DNA of 64,000 nucleotides from JAUVUV01 sp964548275 (GTDB lineage Bacteria > Gemmatimonadota > Glassbacteria > GWA2-58-10), in assembly GCA_964548275.1 (NCBI GenBank), contig CAZJQI010000001.1:62001-126000 (forward strand), read 5' to 3'. Position numbers and translations under genes: made by a program. The notes beneath the pieces are model-generated. The model was not told where the DNA came from. It was given only the letters and a program-made list of their open reading frames with translations, and searched no databases. This document shows, piece after piece, positions 1 through 8,764 of this stretch; the first letter of the stretch is position 1, and every line of letters begins with the position of its first letter.

Positions 1-475
1 TCGAGGTAACCCGCCCCAAGGGACCAGTAGATAATCCCCCTTACCAAAGGGAGAGACAGGGGGTTGTCTTGATTTGTTCGCCCCAGGGGAGGGGATAAGA
101 TCGATCAAATTCATCATTGTGATACCTCGCAACTCTGCTGCGGGGTAGTTCGTTAATATCTTTAAAGATCTGCTCTCTCTTGAGCTTCTTCCCAAATAAC
201 CGGCTATCCTATCCCTCAGTACTCGATTACCACGCTGCGGCAGCACACCAGCCCCAGGGCGTCCAGGGTGTGGGCCGCCCGGTTGCTAGTGAACTGTGTT
301 TTGGTTTCGCTACGCTCCACCTTATAGTAACGAGGGCTGGCTGAATAAATCTGAAAGTAGTACTAACAAAAAAAGCAAGTCAACGTACACGCAGCAATTT
401 ACTTTTTACTTCCGATGAGTGTTGGCCGTGTTGAACGGCCTGATTTTTCACTGGTATTCAATATGGAGTATCTTC
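1..475. other. Non-coding leader region with repeat fragments
   Basis: I see no convincing gene before the first CDS. Positions about 4-45 match a segment near 38914-38953 (ACCCGCCCC..., then TAATCCCCCTT). Around 40-75 the CCCCCTT / AGGGGGTT arms resemble common palindromic intergenic repeats. The stretch at about 124-148 (CCTCGCAAC...GCTGCGGGG) is an imperfect hairpin of the same general style as the one at 38896-38914. This looks like a patch of degenerate dispersed repeats, and I assign no function. Confidence 0.45.
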
Positions 476-1603
476 ATGAAAAAGCCTACTCTACAAGAAT
501 TGATAGTGTTCATGTTTCTGGTTTTGGCTCTTCTGCTCTCAGCATACAGCCTTGGCCAGGATGCACGTGCAGCAGAACCTGCCTACACACCTGAACAAAC
601 CTGCACAAGTGAGCAGCAGAAGGCTAAGGAGAATTCGTCATCGGAGAAGGCAAGTCTGAAGAAAAGAGGCCATGTGCGAATTGCAACAATTGGACCGCAG
701 CCCTTTCGGCTTGATTCGAATACGGAACCCCAGAAAGCTGTTGAAAGGGCAATCGAACATTGGCGGAACAAATTCTCACAGGTTCTTGCTGACCGACCTG
801 ATTTAATCGTCGTGCCCGAGGCGTGTGACCGTCCCTCTGGGTATCCACGCGATAAACGACTTGAATACTATCGCATGCGAAAAAACCAAGTGCGCGACTT
901 CTTTGCCAAGGTTGCGAAAGAGAACCACTGCTATATTGTTTATTCGGCTGCTCGCGAAATGGAAGACAGCACATGGCGTAACTCAAGTGTGCTGATCGAT
1001 CGAAAGGGAGATATTGCAGGCGTCTACAACAAGAACCACGTAGTTATCGAAGAAACCACAGTATACGGAATTCTCTGTGGCCGTGATGCGCCAGTATTTG
1101 AGTGTGACTTCGGACGTGTAGCTTTCGCCATATGCTTCGATCTTAATTTTGACGAATTGAGACTGAAGTATGTCAAGGCGAGACCAGATTTAATCATCTT
1201 CTCATCAATGTATCACGGCGGCCTTATGCAGGCTTATTGGGCATATTCGTGCCGCAGTCACTTTGTCGGAGCTGTGGCCGGTCAGCCAAGTGAAATTCGC
1301 AATCCATTGGGACAGGTGGTTGCTTCCAGTACGAACTACTTTGATTATGTGGTGGCGGATGTCAATCTTGACTGTCGGCTTGTGCACCTGGACTACAACT
1401 GGCCGCGTCTTAGGGCATTGAAGGCCAAGTATGGGCCGAAAGTTACAATCACAGATCCAGGTTTTCTCGGGTGCGTATTAGTATCAAGTGAAGACGAAGG
1501 AATTAGTATGGATGAGATGATAAACGAGTTCGAGATTGAACTACTGGATGACTACATGGCGCGGGCGTTGGCCCATCGCCACAAACCGGGAAACATGGAA
1601 TGA
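476..1603 (+). CDS. Exported carbon-nitrogen hydrolase (nitrilase superfamily)
   Basis: Predicted amidase/nitrilase-fold hydrolase that cleaves a non-peptide C-N bond; the substrate is unknown. The Glu-Lys-Cys triad is visible: Glu about residue 115 in VPEACDR, Lys about 186 in YNKNHV, and nucleophile Cys about 220 in AICFDLNFDE. The reading frame is open from a GTG at 419. The ATG at 476 is preferred because GGAG sits 7 nt upstream and the product then starts with a clean signal peptide or anchor (MKKPTLQ, then a hydrophobic run ending SAYSLGQDARA). An N-terminal export signal is unusual for this mostly cytoplasmic superfamily and suggests a periplasmic or membrane-tethered enzyme. The next gene lies 116 bp downstream on the same strand and is also exported. 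Superfamily assignment is secure, the reaction is not. Confidence 0.85.
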   Translation: MKKPTLQELIVFMFLVLALLLSAYSLGQDARAAEPAYTPEQTCTSEQQKAKENSSSEKASLKKRGHVRIATIGPQPFRLDSNTEPQKAVERAIEHWRNKFSQVLADRPDLIVVPEACDRPSGYPRDKRLEYYRMRKNQVRDFFAKVAKENHCYIVYSAAREMEDSTWRNSSVLIDRKGDIAGVYNKNHVVIEETTVYGILCGRDAPVFECDFGRVAFAICFDLNFDELRLKYVKARPDLIIFSSMYHGGLMQAYWAYSCRSHFVGAVAGQPSEIRNPLGQVVASSTNYFDYVVADVNLDCRLVHLDYNWPRLRALKAKYGPKVTITDPGFLGCVLVSSEDEGISMDEMINEFEIELLDDYMARALAHRHKPGNME

Positions 1604-1631
1604 AGAGACCAAAATGGCAGGAGGCTCATCC

Positions 1632-1678
1632 GCTTGATTTCTCTCATAATTAGTGGTAACGTTCTTGGAGGCATGTCA
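1632..1678 (+). repeat. 47-bp dispersed repeat, copy 1
   Basis: GCTTGA...ATTAGTGGTAACGTT...GGCATGTCA aligns without gaps to 25173-25219 at roughly 80% identity. The 3' part also resembles about 8599-8619. It lies in the gap upstream of the aldo/keto reductase gene. Confidence 0.5.
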
Positions 1679-1728
1679 AAAGGCCATATTCCTTAAAATC
1701 TCAACTTAATTAGCCGGGGGTGGTAGAG

Positions 1729-2607
1729 ATGAAAATCATCGACAGGAGGAAGTTTCTCCAGCAGGCGCTCGTCGGGGCAGGAGTATTAACTTCACCTTGG
1801 GCGTGTCCAGTGGAGAGTGTGCTTGCCGATACGGGTAAAAAGTTTTCTGCTACTGACCGGGTAATGCTTGGCAAAACTGGGATTGCCACTTCACGAGTGG
1901 CGATTGGTAGCGGCACTCGTGGGACATATAAGAGTTCGAACCAAACTAAGCTAGGTAAGGAAAAGTTTGTCAAAATTATCCGGTACGGGTTCGAGCACGG
2001 AATCACTTTTTGGGACACGGCCGATAATTACGGCTCACATCCATTATACCGTGAAGCGCTGAGATATATCCCGAGAGATAAGGTGGTAATTCTCACCAAG
2101 TCTTTCACCCGTGATGCCGAAGGCCTGCGCATGGACATAGAACGCTACCGCAGGGAACTAAGCACTGATATGATAGATATCCTGCTTTTTCACTGTCTGA
2201 TGGATGATGATTGGACAGAGAAGATGAAAGCGACCATGGATGTTGTCAGTGAAGCTCGGGAAAAGGGAATTTTGCGTACATATGGCATATCCTGTCACAC
2301 CTTGGGTGCCCTGAAAGCCGCTGCCAGCAACCCTTGGGTCGAAGTCATCATGGCTCGGATTAACCATGCCGGCGTTAATATGGACGCCACGCCTGAAGTG
2401 GTGTTACCTGTGCTACGCAAGGCATATGAAAATGGAAAATCGATAATTGGAATGAAGATTGTTGGGGAGGGGCGCCTGAAGGACCAGATTAACCAATCTT
2501 TGAAATTCGTACTCGGCCAGGGTTTTGTCGATGCCATTACCTTAGGTTTTGAATCAACAGGGGAAATAAATGAAATGATAAAAAAGATTGAGTTAGTCAA
2601 GGTGTAA
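1729..2607 (+). CDS. Tat-exported aldo/keto reductase
   Basis: NAD(P)H-dependent oxidoreductase of the aldo/keto reductase TIM-barrel superfamily. The N-terminus carries a twin-arginine-like signal (DRRKFLQQA followed by a hydrophobic stretch), so the mature enzyme is probably periplasmic. The barrel begins near residue 45 (MLGKTGI...). Catalytic residues fit the family: Asp/Tyr in WDTADNYGSH, Lys in VILTKSF and His in LLFHCLMD. The ATG at 1729 follows a G-rich ribosome site (GGGGGTGG); a GTG at 1720 is also in frame. Exported reductases of this type commonly occur beside Gfo/Idh/MocA oxidoreductases in sugar-degrading FCB and planctomycete genomes, and one lies at 13858. Substrate unknown. 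Confidence 0.85.
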   Translation: MKIIDRRKFLQQALVGAGVLTSPWACPVESVLADTGKKFSATDRVMLGKTGIATSRVAIGSGTRGTYKSSNQTKLGKEKFVKIIRYGFEHGITFWDTADNYGSHPLYREALRYIPRDKVVILTKSFTRDAEGLRMDIERYRRELSTDMIDILLFHCLMDDDWTEKMKATMDVVSEAREKGILRTYGISCHTLGALKAAASNPWVEVIMARINHAGVNMDATPEVVLPVLRKAYENGKSIIGMKIVGEGRLKDQINQSLKFVLGQGFVDAITLGFESTGEINEMIKKIELVKV

Positions 2608-2621
2608 AATCTATCCTTTAC

Positions 2622-2759
2622 GGGATTGATATACACCATCACAACCCCGCTTTCCTTCCAGCCAGTTGTGATATCAGGGCAGCCGTCGCGGTTAACATCG
2701 CTCAGCCTGATTCGGTCGGTCCCTCTGGATGAATCGTTAATCCCGATCTTGTGAGCAAA
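2622..2759 (-). pseudogene. FG-GAP/VCBS repeat protein remnant
   Basis: Translating the minus strand gives an open stretch reading HKIGINDSSRG..., then IRLSDVNRDGCPDITTGW, then VVMVYINP. This is a characteristic FG-GAP (VCBS/integrin-like) calcium-binding repeat with the DVNxDGxPD loop. It has no start codon, is closed upstream by a TAG, and runs directly into antisense of the aldo/keto reductase gene. It is therefore a fragment of a once longer secreted beta-propeller gene. Confidence 0.6.
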
Positions 2760-2937
2760 AGAAATCTACTAATGGCTCCGCCTTTTGGCAGAGATTTTCC
2801 TTGCCATTTCGACATGAATATATTATTTACATGCCTTTCCTGCAGCAGTCTCCTGGCTGTTGCTTTATTTGTAGGTGGTTGCCCGAGGTGCAGTGCAGCC
2901 GGTTTTTTCATTTTTTCATGTTAAGGAGTACCGCAGT

Positions 2938-3144
2938 ATGCCAAGGGGAAAAGTAAAGTGGTTCAATGGGGCCAAGGGTTTCGGTTTTATTGAACAGGAA
3001 GAAGGGGCGGATGTATTCGTCCATTTTTCCGAAATCCAGGTGGAGGGATTCAAGACCCTCCAAGAAAACCAGGAAGTCGAATTCGATATTGTGGAAGGGC
3101 CGAAAGGATTGCAGTCCCAGAATGTAAAACCGGTACAGGAATGA
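2938..3144 (+). CDS. csp: Cold-shock domain protein (CspA family)
   Basis: A 68-residue single OB-fold, single-stranded nucleic-acid-binding protein of the CspA/CspB type, acting as an RNA chaperone and transcription antiterminator. The RNP1-type motif KGFGFIEQEE and RNP2-type motif DVFVHFSEI are both intact, and the N-terminus RGKVKWFNGAKGFGF is canonical. ATG 2938 is preferred over the upstream in-frame start because AAGGAG lies 9 nt before it and the product then has the normal family length. It is monocistronic, followed at once by a strong hairpin terminator. The upstream non-coding stretch could hold the long 5' leader typical of csp genes. Confidence 0.95.
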   Translation: MPRGKVKWFNGAKGFGFIEQEEGADVFVHFSEIQVEGFKTLQENQEVEFDIVEGPKGLQSQNVKPVQE

Positions 3145-3169
3145 GAGGATTTACAGAGCGTGGAATCGA

Positions 3170-3205
3170 CCCCCGGCGAGTTAAACTTGCCGGGGGTTAT
3201 TATTT
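3170..3205 (+). terminator. Rho-independent terminator of csp
   Basis: An 11-bp stem (CCCCCGGCGAG with CTTGCCGGGGG, one G-U pair) and a 5-nt loop are followed by TTATTATTT. It begins 25 bp after the csp stop. The convergent heparinase gene ends just beyond it, but the minus-strand side lacks a T-tract. Confidence 0.85.
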
Positions 3206-3217
3206 GCAGCCGTGGAT

Positions 3218-5404
3218 TCATTGGCTGGCCTGTTTGAGTCTGATCAGGTATTTCAATACGTCGATAATGTTAATTTTCCCATCCCCGTTCATGTCTGCGC
3301 AAAGCAGTTCCAACTCCGAGGGTTCCTGTAGGCCAACGGCACACAGGATGATAGCTTTCAGGTCGGCGAAATCAAGGATGCTGTCATTGTTTACATCCCC
3401 GGGCAGGGAGCACTCGGTAACCTCCATATCAAACCCGACCTCGTTTTTCAGGAACGTGAGTTCGTAGTTGCCCAGTGCGAGCTTTACATCAGTCTCACCC
3501 ACCTCGGCCGTGGCCTGGGCCACAGAGCTTACTGTCGAGTCTGTTGCGCTGAGCACATGCAGGAAAAATTCCTCGGTTCTGAACGTTACGGGTGAAATCT
3601 CGATACGGCACTCCGGTGCAGGGCCTGTATCTCTATTGGGCGGATAGCTCCGATCGCCGTAGCTGTAAAGCTCATCGCCTGTGTCCAGGCTCGCCCAATG
3701 GCGCTCAGGCAAGACTGTCTGGACGAAAAGCCTGCCTTTGCCGTTTGTTATCACCCAGTTCGGCTGTGCTCCGGTGGGAGTTTTCGCCGCCTGCAGCAGC
3801 CAGGTTTTCTTATGTGTGGACTTCCTGGATTTCACGCGGTCGAAAATCACGAAAGTCCCTGGTCTGATAAAAACGATCTGACGGGTGAAATATTCGAGCT
3901 TGGTCGATTTATAGGAGCGGGAGCAGTCGCCGGCCAGATAGAGGTAGCTGCCGTGATCTTCCACTGCGAGCATATCGGTAATATCATAAAGCTCGCGATC
4001 ACGTTCCCAGGCGCTCGGGTCTTCTACCGAGCCGTTATGGTGTGGCCAGTCGTGATGCTGGCCGCCGTCGTTGCCAGTGACAGTTCCGGCCCGGATTTCC
4101 GGCCAGCTCTCGCCGGAATCGTAAACCAGTACCGTGTTATGGGCGATTGTTCGCAGGTGGTAGTTGACATCGTGGACCGAGCCGAATGAATCATAGTGGC
4201 CGCCGTCGCCTGCCAGCTCCTCGTACTTATATATCAGGAAATGGCCGTTATCCAGGTGCTGGTGCGAGGTAAAGCGGTCGCCGCACTTGAAAAAGAAATA
4301 GGTGGCATCCTCATTCCAGGAGCTTCTTGCATATACATAACCCGGTCCCGGACTGTAATGCGAGAGCTTGAACGATTTCAGATCGCCCTTGGTCACAGTT
4401 GTGTCGTGCCAGAGCAGGTCCTTGTAGGCGTAAACGCCAACGCTTGCGCGGGGCGTGGTTTCGTTGAAAGCGTGTACCGCCTGGTGCGCGGGATCGTCGC
4501 GGTAGCGGCTTGTCAGAATCCGGCGGACACAGAGGGTTTTGTCCCGGTCTCCACCGAATACCCGACCTCCTCCGTCACCCATCGGAATCGGGCGGCGCGA
4601 ACCATACTCGCTGATTCCCGGGTAGGCCTCGAACATGCCGGCAATCGCCCGGTTTCTCCAAAAATTCGGCGCCATTTCGTAAAGATCCCATCCCTCGCAG
4701 AATCGCGCAGCCTCGCAGAAAAACACCCACTCGTATGACCAGTAGTTGATATAGTATCCTTCCGCCCAGCCGCCGCCGTTACCGGCCATTTCAAGCGCCG
4801 GTGCAGCGCGGGTGCGGTAATCCTTTTCCAGGGTTGCCAGAATCTCAGACGCGCGCTGGTTCTCGTACCAGGTGGCGTACGCCGCCAGGCCGATTCCCCA
4901 GTACTTGTAGCCGTACCAGCCGTTGTGAAACGGAGAGGTTTCCGAGCTGACATTGGCATCCACTGTGGCATTGAAATAATCGTGGAAAGCGCTGTGTTCT
5001 TCCGCAGACCAGTAAGGATAGCATAGGTCATAGACTATCGCGCAGCGCGCCAGGTCATGGCCGAAAGTGACATGGCCCGAGCTGATCGGGCCGTTGACAT
5101 ATTCCATGGCCATCTCCACGGCCTGCTTTCCGAGCAGCGAATCCTCCTCGATTGCGCAGACCAGGGCCATCGAGATCATTTTCTCGTGGTCGCCGGTCTC
5201 CTGGTTGCGCGCAACATCCACGGTGCGGACATACGCTTCGGGCCGCTCCACAGCCAACTGTTTCAACCTCTCGGCAGATCCCAGCAGACGGGGGTGTTCG
5301 GTGGGGATGGGATGTCTTTCAAAGCTTGACGCAGTGGATATGAAGATTGTAAATATGATCAGAAATGTATTCGTAAGATTTAAGACAGAAGATAAATTAG
5401 GCAT
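3218..5404 (-). CDS. Secreted heparinase II/III-like lyase with dockerin
   Basis: Predicted extracellular polysaccharide lyase, 728 aa. A signal peptide covers about residues 1-27. An alpha/alpha-toroid follows (about 30-330). The heparinase II/III-like beta-sandwich domain (about 340-620) contains the diagnostic SHQHLDNGHF and HNTVLVYDSGE blocks. The C-terminal 65 residues form a type I dockerin: two calcium-loop helices, GDVNNDSILDFADL and ADMNGDGKINIIDV. The substrate is likely an acidic glycan such as a glycosaminoglycan, ulvan or alginate-like polymer. Dockerins normally bind cohesins, and no cohesin gene is in this window. AAGGAG lies upstream of ATG 5404. Transcription is convergent with csp. 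Domain calls are firm, the substrate is not. Confidence 0.85.
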   Translation of the reverse strand: MPNLSSVLNLTNTFLIIFTIFISTASSFERHPIPTEHPRLLGSAERLKQLAVERPEAYVRTVDVARNQETGDHEKMISMALVCAIEEDSLLGKQAVEMAMEYVNGPISSGHVTFGHDLARCAIVYDLCYPYWSAEEHSAFHDYFNATVDANVSSETSPFHNGWYGYKYWGIGLAAYATWYENQRASEILATLEKDYRTRAAPALEMAGNGGGWAEGYYINYWSYEWVFFCEAARFCEGWDLYEMAPNFWRNRAIAGMFEAYPGISEYGSRRPIPMGDGGGRVFGGDRDKTLCVRRILTSRYRDDPAHQAVHAFNETTPRASVGVYAYKDLLWHDTTVTKGDLKSFKLSHYSPGPGYVYARSSWNEDATYFFFKCGDRFTSHQHLDNGHFLIYKYEELAGDGGHYDSFGSVHDVNYHLRTIAHNTVLVYDSGESWPEIRAGTVTGNDGGQHHDWPHHNGSVEDPSAWERDRELYDITDMLAVEDHGSYLYLAGDCSRSYKSTKLEYFTRQIVFIRPGTFVIFDRVKSRKSTHKKTWLLQAAKTPTGAQPNWVITNGKGRLFVQTVLPERHWASLDTGDELYSYGDRSYPPNRDTGPAPECRIEISPVTFRTEEFFLHVLSATDSTVSSVAQATAEVGETDVKLALGNYELTFLKNEVGFDMEVTECSLPGDVNNDSILDFADLKAIILCAVGLQEPSELELLCADMNGDGKINIIDVLKYLIRLKQASQ

Positions 5405-5869
5405 GCTTCGCAGGCTCCTTGCAAGCTAGCTCAGGGCGGTGGCTAACTGTTTAACAGTATTTTTGGTTGGTATTTTCAATTTTTAACCGGAACGCCCCGA
5501 ATTGCAAGAAAATTTTGATATCACCATGGAATAGCGGGGATGTTAAATAGGCAGAGAAAGAGTTTAATGAGCAAGGGTAAGGATAAAAACAAAAAGGTGC
5601 GTTGTTTCAGCATCAGTAGAGCCACAAATGCGCCTTAAATCCTGGGAAAGCGGGGTCGGTGCGCCAGAAGAAGATTTGCTGAAAAGATTTAAACCTTACT
5701 GACCGCAATCTTCCGGCTCTGAGACAAAAGCCTGACAACTAATCGTTTGATTTGTTTACCAGGCGGAGTTAGTTTTGACCATGCGCTTGGATATCGAATT
5801 CACTTCCCGGCTGGGCTGAATTCCTGATTAGCTTCATTTCAGAAAGTCTTCGAAATACTTGAGAGCATT
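5405..5869. other. Divergent intergenic region, no gene seen
   Basis: About 465 bp separate the divergent heparinase-like and SGNH-TPR genes, so promoters for both should lie here. A 13-bp palindrome ACTGTT-T-AACAGT at 5446-5458 is a possible operator or small hairpin upstream of the lyase gene. An imperfect pair GAAGATTTGC / GCAATCTTC spans about 5670-5715. No ORF is convincing. Confidence 0.4.
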
Positions 5870-8200
5870 GTGACAAAAAAAAGTAAAAGGGGAAAATCCC
5901 GGCCAGGTGAAAAAAAGAAACCATCCGGTAAGCCACGCCGGAAGAATGCGACCTTTGGCCAGAGAGTGCTGTTAATTCTTTTTGGCATCTTTCTTTTGGG
6001 TTTCCTCGAGGTAATGCTGAGGTTGCTTCCGCTGGGAGTTGAATCTCCAGCCGAAAGCGATCCTTTCCTGGGATTCTCCGCCACTTATCCTCTTTTTGTT
6101 CCCTACCGCGCCGATGACGGTTCCCTGTGGATGATAACCGCCCCGGGCAAGCTTAGATGGTTCAATGAGCAGAGATTCAAGGCAAGAAAAGTGCCCAATA
6201 CCTTTCGTATTTTTACTCTGGGAGGTTCTACCACTTACGGGCGTCCCTACATGGATGCCACCTCATTTTCCGGCTGGTTGCGAAAGCTCCTGAGCCGGGT
6301 GCCGGAATCCACAATGCGCTACGAGGTGATCAACGCCGGGGGAATCAGCTATGCCAGTTACAGGGTGGTGAAAATACTCGAGGAATTGCTGGACTACGAG
6401 CCGGACCTGTTTGTGGTTTACACAGGTCATAACGAGTTCCTGGAGGCCCGAACCTATGGGAACTTGCTCGACCAGCCTTTCCTGGTTTTCAAATCCCGTG
6501 AACTGCTTTCCCGGCTCAAGATCTATAACCTGCTTACCAGTTACTACCAGCAGATCAGAGGTAAGTCCGAAACCGGTTCCCGTGCCGCAACCAATGCGCT
6601 CTCCCCGGAGGTGCAGACAATTCTGGACCGCAGTGCAGGGTTGGATTATTACAAGCGCGATACCCTGTTTTCGCGTGGAGTATTCAAACACTTTCACTAC
6701 AATGTAGCCAGAATGAAACGCCTTTGCAGGCAGGCAGAAGTTCCGATCCTTTTCCTCGAACCAGTGGATAATATCAAGGACTTTTCTCCTTTCAAGAGTG
6801 AAGGCCGCGCAGACCTGGCCCCCCAAAGCCGGGCACGCTTATACAATACCGTGTCGGAGGGATTGCGATTCCTCGCTGAGGGAAAATACGCCGAGGGGAT
6901 CGAACGACTGAAAGAAGCGGTTTCTATTGACTCTATCAACGCAAATTATTTTTTCTTCCTGGGCCGATCATATCTTGAAACCGGTGATACTCTCGCTGCA
7001 GGAAATTATCTGTTGCGGGCCCGTGAACTGGATGTCTGCCCTCTGCGTGCCCAACAGGAGATTCATCGGATTCTCAGGCAGCAGACAGTCGGTTCAGAGG
7101 ACCCGGACCTGCTGGACCTCCCGGGGCTTTTCAGCCAACTTTCACCGGGAGGGCTTGCCGGAGAGGAAATGCTGATCGACCACATCCATCCATTTCCCGG
7201 GGGAAATCTGCGAATCGCCCTCGAGATTCAGGGATGGATGAACGAGCAGGGATTCTTTCCAGGCGACTATTTCCCCATAGCGAATGAGCTGAATCTTATC
7301 TACAGCGAGGTAATGGATTCCCTTCCTCCCGAATATGCCAGGAAAGGGATTATCAATCTGTCCAAGGTACTGATCTGGGCCAAGAAATTCAGGGAGGCTC
7401 TTACTGTTCTGGAGAGCCAATGGGAGCAACTCAGTGTGGAAGGCGAGGCCTGGTACCTGATGGGATCGGTGCTTTCCGAACTGGGAGCGCCCCATAAGGC
7501 TCTGGAGCATTACCAAAAGGCCCTCGAGCTGACTCCCGATCATATCATGTTACTGGTCAAGCTGGGCCCCTTATATACATACCTGGGCCAGGTCGACAGC
7601 ACGCTGGCCGTTTACGAAAGAGGACTGAAACTTTATCCGGACAATATAATCCTGCTTACAGACTATGGAGTACTGCTGGGCCAGTTGGGCAAAACGGATA
7701 AGGCGATCGAACTTCTCCGCCGTGCACAGCGGCTCGATCCGGAGGCACCCGGTCTGAATAACAATATTGGCACGGTTTATATAATGACGGGAGAGCATGA
7801 AAAGGCTGCCGGGGCTTTCAGGCAAGCGGTCGATAGCGACCCTGAGGATCCCGAAGCTTATTATAACCTCGGGAACCTGTATGTGATTCAGCAAAGAATG
7901 GAAGAAGCCGAAAAATATTTTCTGAAGGCAATACGCATGAATCCGCGCCATTCAGGGGCGCATGTCAATCTGGGCAATATCTATCAGAATACCGGTCGGA
8001 CCGCCCTTGCCGAGAAACAGTTCCGCCTGGCACTCTCGATCAATCCAGCTCTCTTTGCACCATATATAAATCTCGCTAAGCTTTACCAGTTTACCGGGAG
8101 GATTAAACTGGCCGGTGAGATCGTTCAACTCGGCTTGCAGCGCTTTCCCGATAACGCGGCGCTGAAACAGCTTGCTGATGAAATCAACTCCAACCCTTAG
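5870..8200 (+). CDS. Membrane-anchored SGNH hydrolase-like/TPR protein
   Basis: A 776-aa fusion. A basic N-terminus leads into one transmembrane helix (about residues 27-48). An SGNH/GDSL-like esterase or O-acetyltransferase domain follows (about 75-430), with block I LGGSTTYG (Ser nucleophile), block III YTGHNEF (Asn) and block V IDHIHP (Asp/His). Two TPRs are embedded within it (about 320-380), and a C-terminal array of about seven TPRs runs from about 500. The arrangement recalls the SGNH halves of extracellular glycan O-acetylation enzymes. It probably modifies an exported polysaccharide or lipid and uses the TPRs for scaffolding. The start is a GTG at 5870 with a poor ribosome site. No operon partner is adjacent. 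The fold is clear, the substrate unknown. Confidence 0.8.
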   Translation: MTKKSKRGKSRPGEKKKPSGKPRRKNATFGQRVLLILFGIFLLGFLEVMLRLLPLGVESPAESDPFLGFSATYPLFVPYRADDGSLWMITAPGKLRWFNEQRFKARKVPNTFRIFTLGGSTTYGRPYMDATSFSGWLRKLLSRVPESTMRYEVINAGGISYASYRVVKILEELLDYEPDLFVVYTGHNEFLEARTYGNLLDQPFLVFKSRELLSRLKIYNLLTSYYQQIRGKSETGSRAATNALSPEVQTILDRSAGLDYYKRDTLFSRGVFKHFHYNVARMKRLCRQAEVPILFLEPVDNIKDFSPFKSEGRADLAPQSRARLYNTVSEGLRFLAEGKYAEGIERLKEAVSIDSINANYFFFLGRSYLETGDTLAAGNYLLRARELDVCPLRAQQEIHRILRQQTVGSEDPDLLDLPGLFSQLSPGGLAGEEMLIDHIHPFPGGNLRIALEIQGWMNEQGFFPGDYFPIANELNLIYSEVMDSLPPEYARKGIINLSKVLIWAKKFREALTVLESQWEQLSVEGEAWYLMGSVLSELGAPHKALEHYQKALELTPDHIMLLVKLGPLYTYLGQVDSTLAVYERGLKLYPDNIILLTDYGVLLGQLGKTDKAIELLRRAQRLDPEAPGLNNNIGTVYIMTGEHEKAAGAFRQAVDSDPEDPEAYYNLGNLYVIQQRMEEAEKYFLKAIRMNPRHSGAHVNLGNIYQNTGRTALAEKQFRLALSINPALFAPYINLAKLYQFTGRIKLAGEIVQLGLQRFPDNAALKQLADEINSNP

Positions 8201-8764
8201 AGCTCGACCTGTATATCGGCTTCCGGCCGGGCGGCCGGGTGGTAAGTCACAGTTTCGCTCCTCCCTCCACAGCTGATTTTAACGTGTAATTGTATGGATT
8301 AAACCTAACTCACCCACTGACCAATCAAACGGGAATTCTATTCAGTTTTCGAAAAGGTAATAACTTATTGGATTGTTATATCTTGTTGAGCACAAGTCAA
8401 GGAGTACTATTAAAACGAGCCAGGCAAAAGAAAAGGCCGTATCATCCTATTTGGACATGCGGCCTTTCTTACATTGGCGGGGCCGAGCGGACTATTTTAA
8501 AACTTGTTGAGAAAATTTGGAGCAGGAAATGTTTGATCAGATAGATGGTATTTTAGCGTTGAGAACTGATCCTGAGTTCGCTCGATACTAGCTGGAATCG
8601 TTTCGGGGGGGCAGGTCATAGCTATTGGGCTAAAGTTGTCCAACTTTTTCTGAAGGGGTACAGTACGAGACCACCACTTGAAAAACTATCACTTTATATC
8701 AATTGTTTATTGAGTTCTAAAGGTTATTTTCTATTTCTATCTTTGCTCTTTAACCGCGGACATA
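8201..8764. other. Intergenic region with hairpin, no supported gene
   Basis: An 84-codon frame at 8290-8544 lacks recognisable motifs, has no ribosome site and contains the terminator hairpin at 8432-8467, so I do not call it. A 20-codon ORF (ATG 8529 with AGCAGGA upstream, stop at 8589) may be a truncated gene start. The sequence GGGGGGCAGGTCA near 8606-8619 matches the 3' end of the 47-bp dispersed repeat. This marks the left edge of the AT-rich accessory segment. Confidence 0.4.
8431..8467 (-). terminator. Hairpin terminator downstream of J-domain gene
   Basis: An 11-bp stem AAAGGCCGTAT/ATGCGGCCTTT (one G-U) has a 14-nt loop. Read on the minus strand it ends CGGCCTTTTCTTTT, a better U-tract than on the plus strand, so it probably terminates the minus-strand gene ending at 8765. 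Confidence 0.5.

Noticed and set aside
8290..8544. 84-codon plus-strand ORF
   Set aside because: No ribosome site, no motifs, and it contains a hairpin terminator for the opposite strand.
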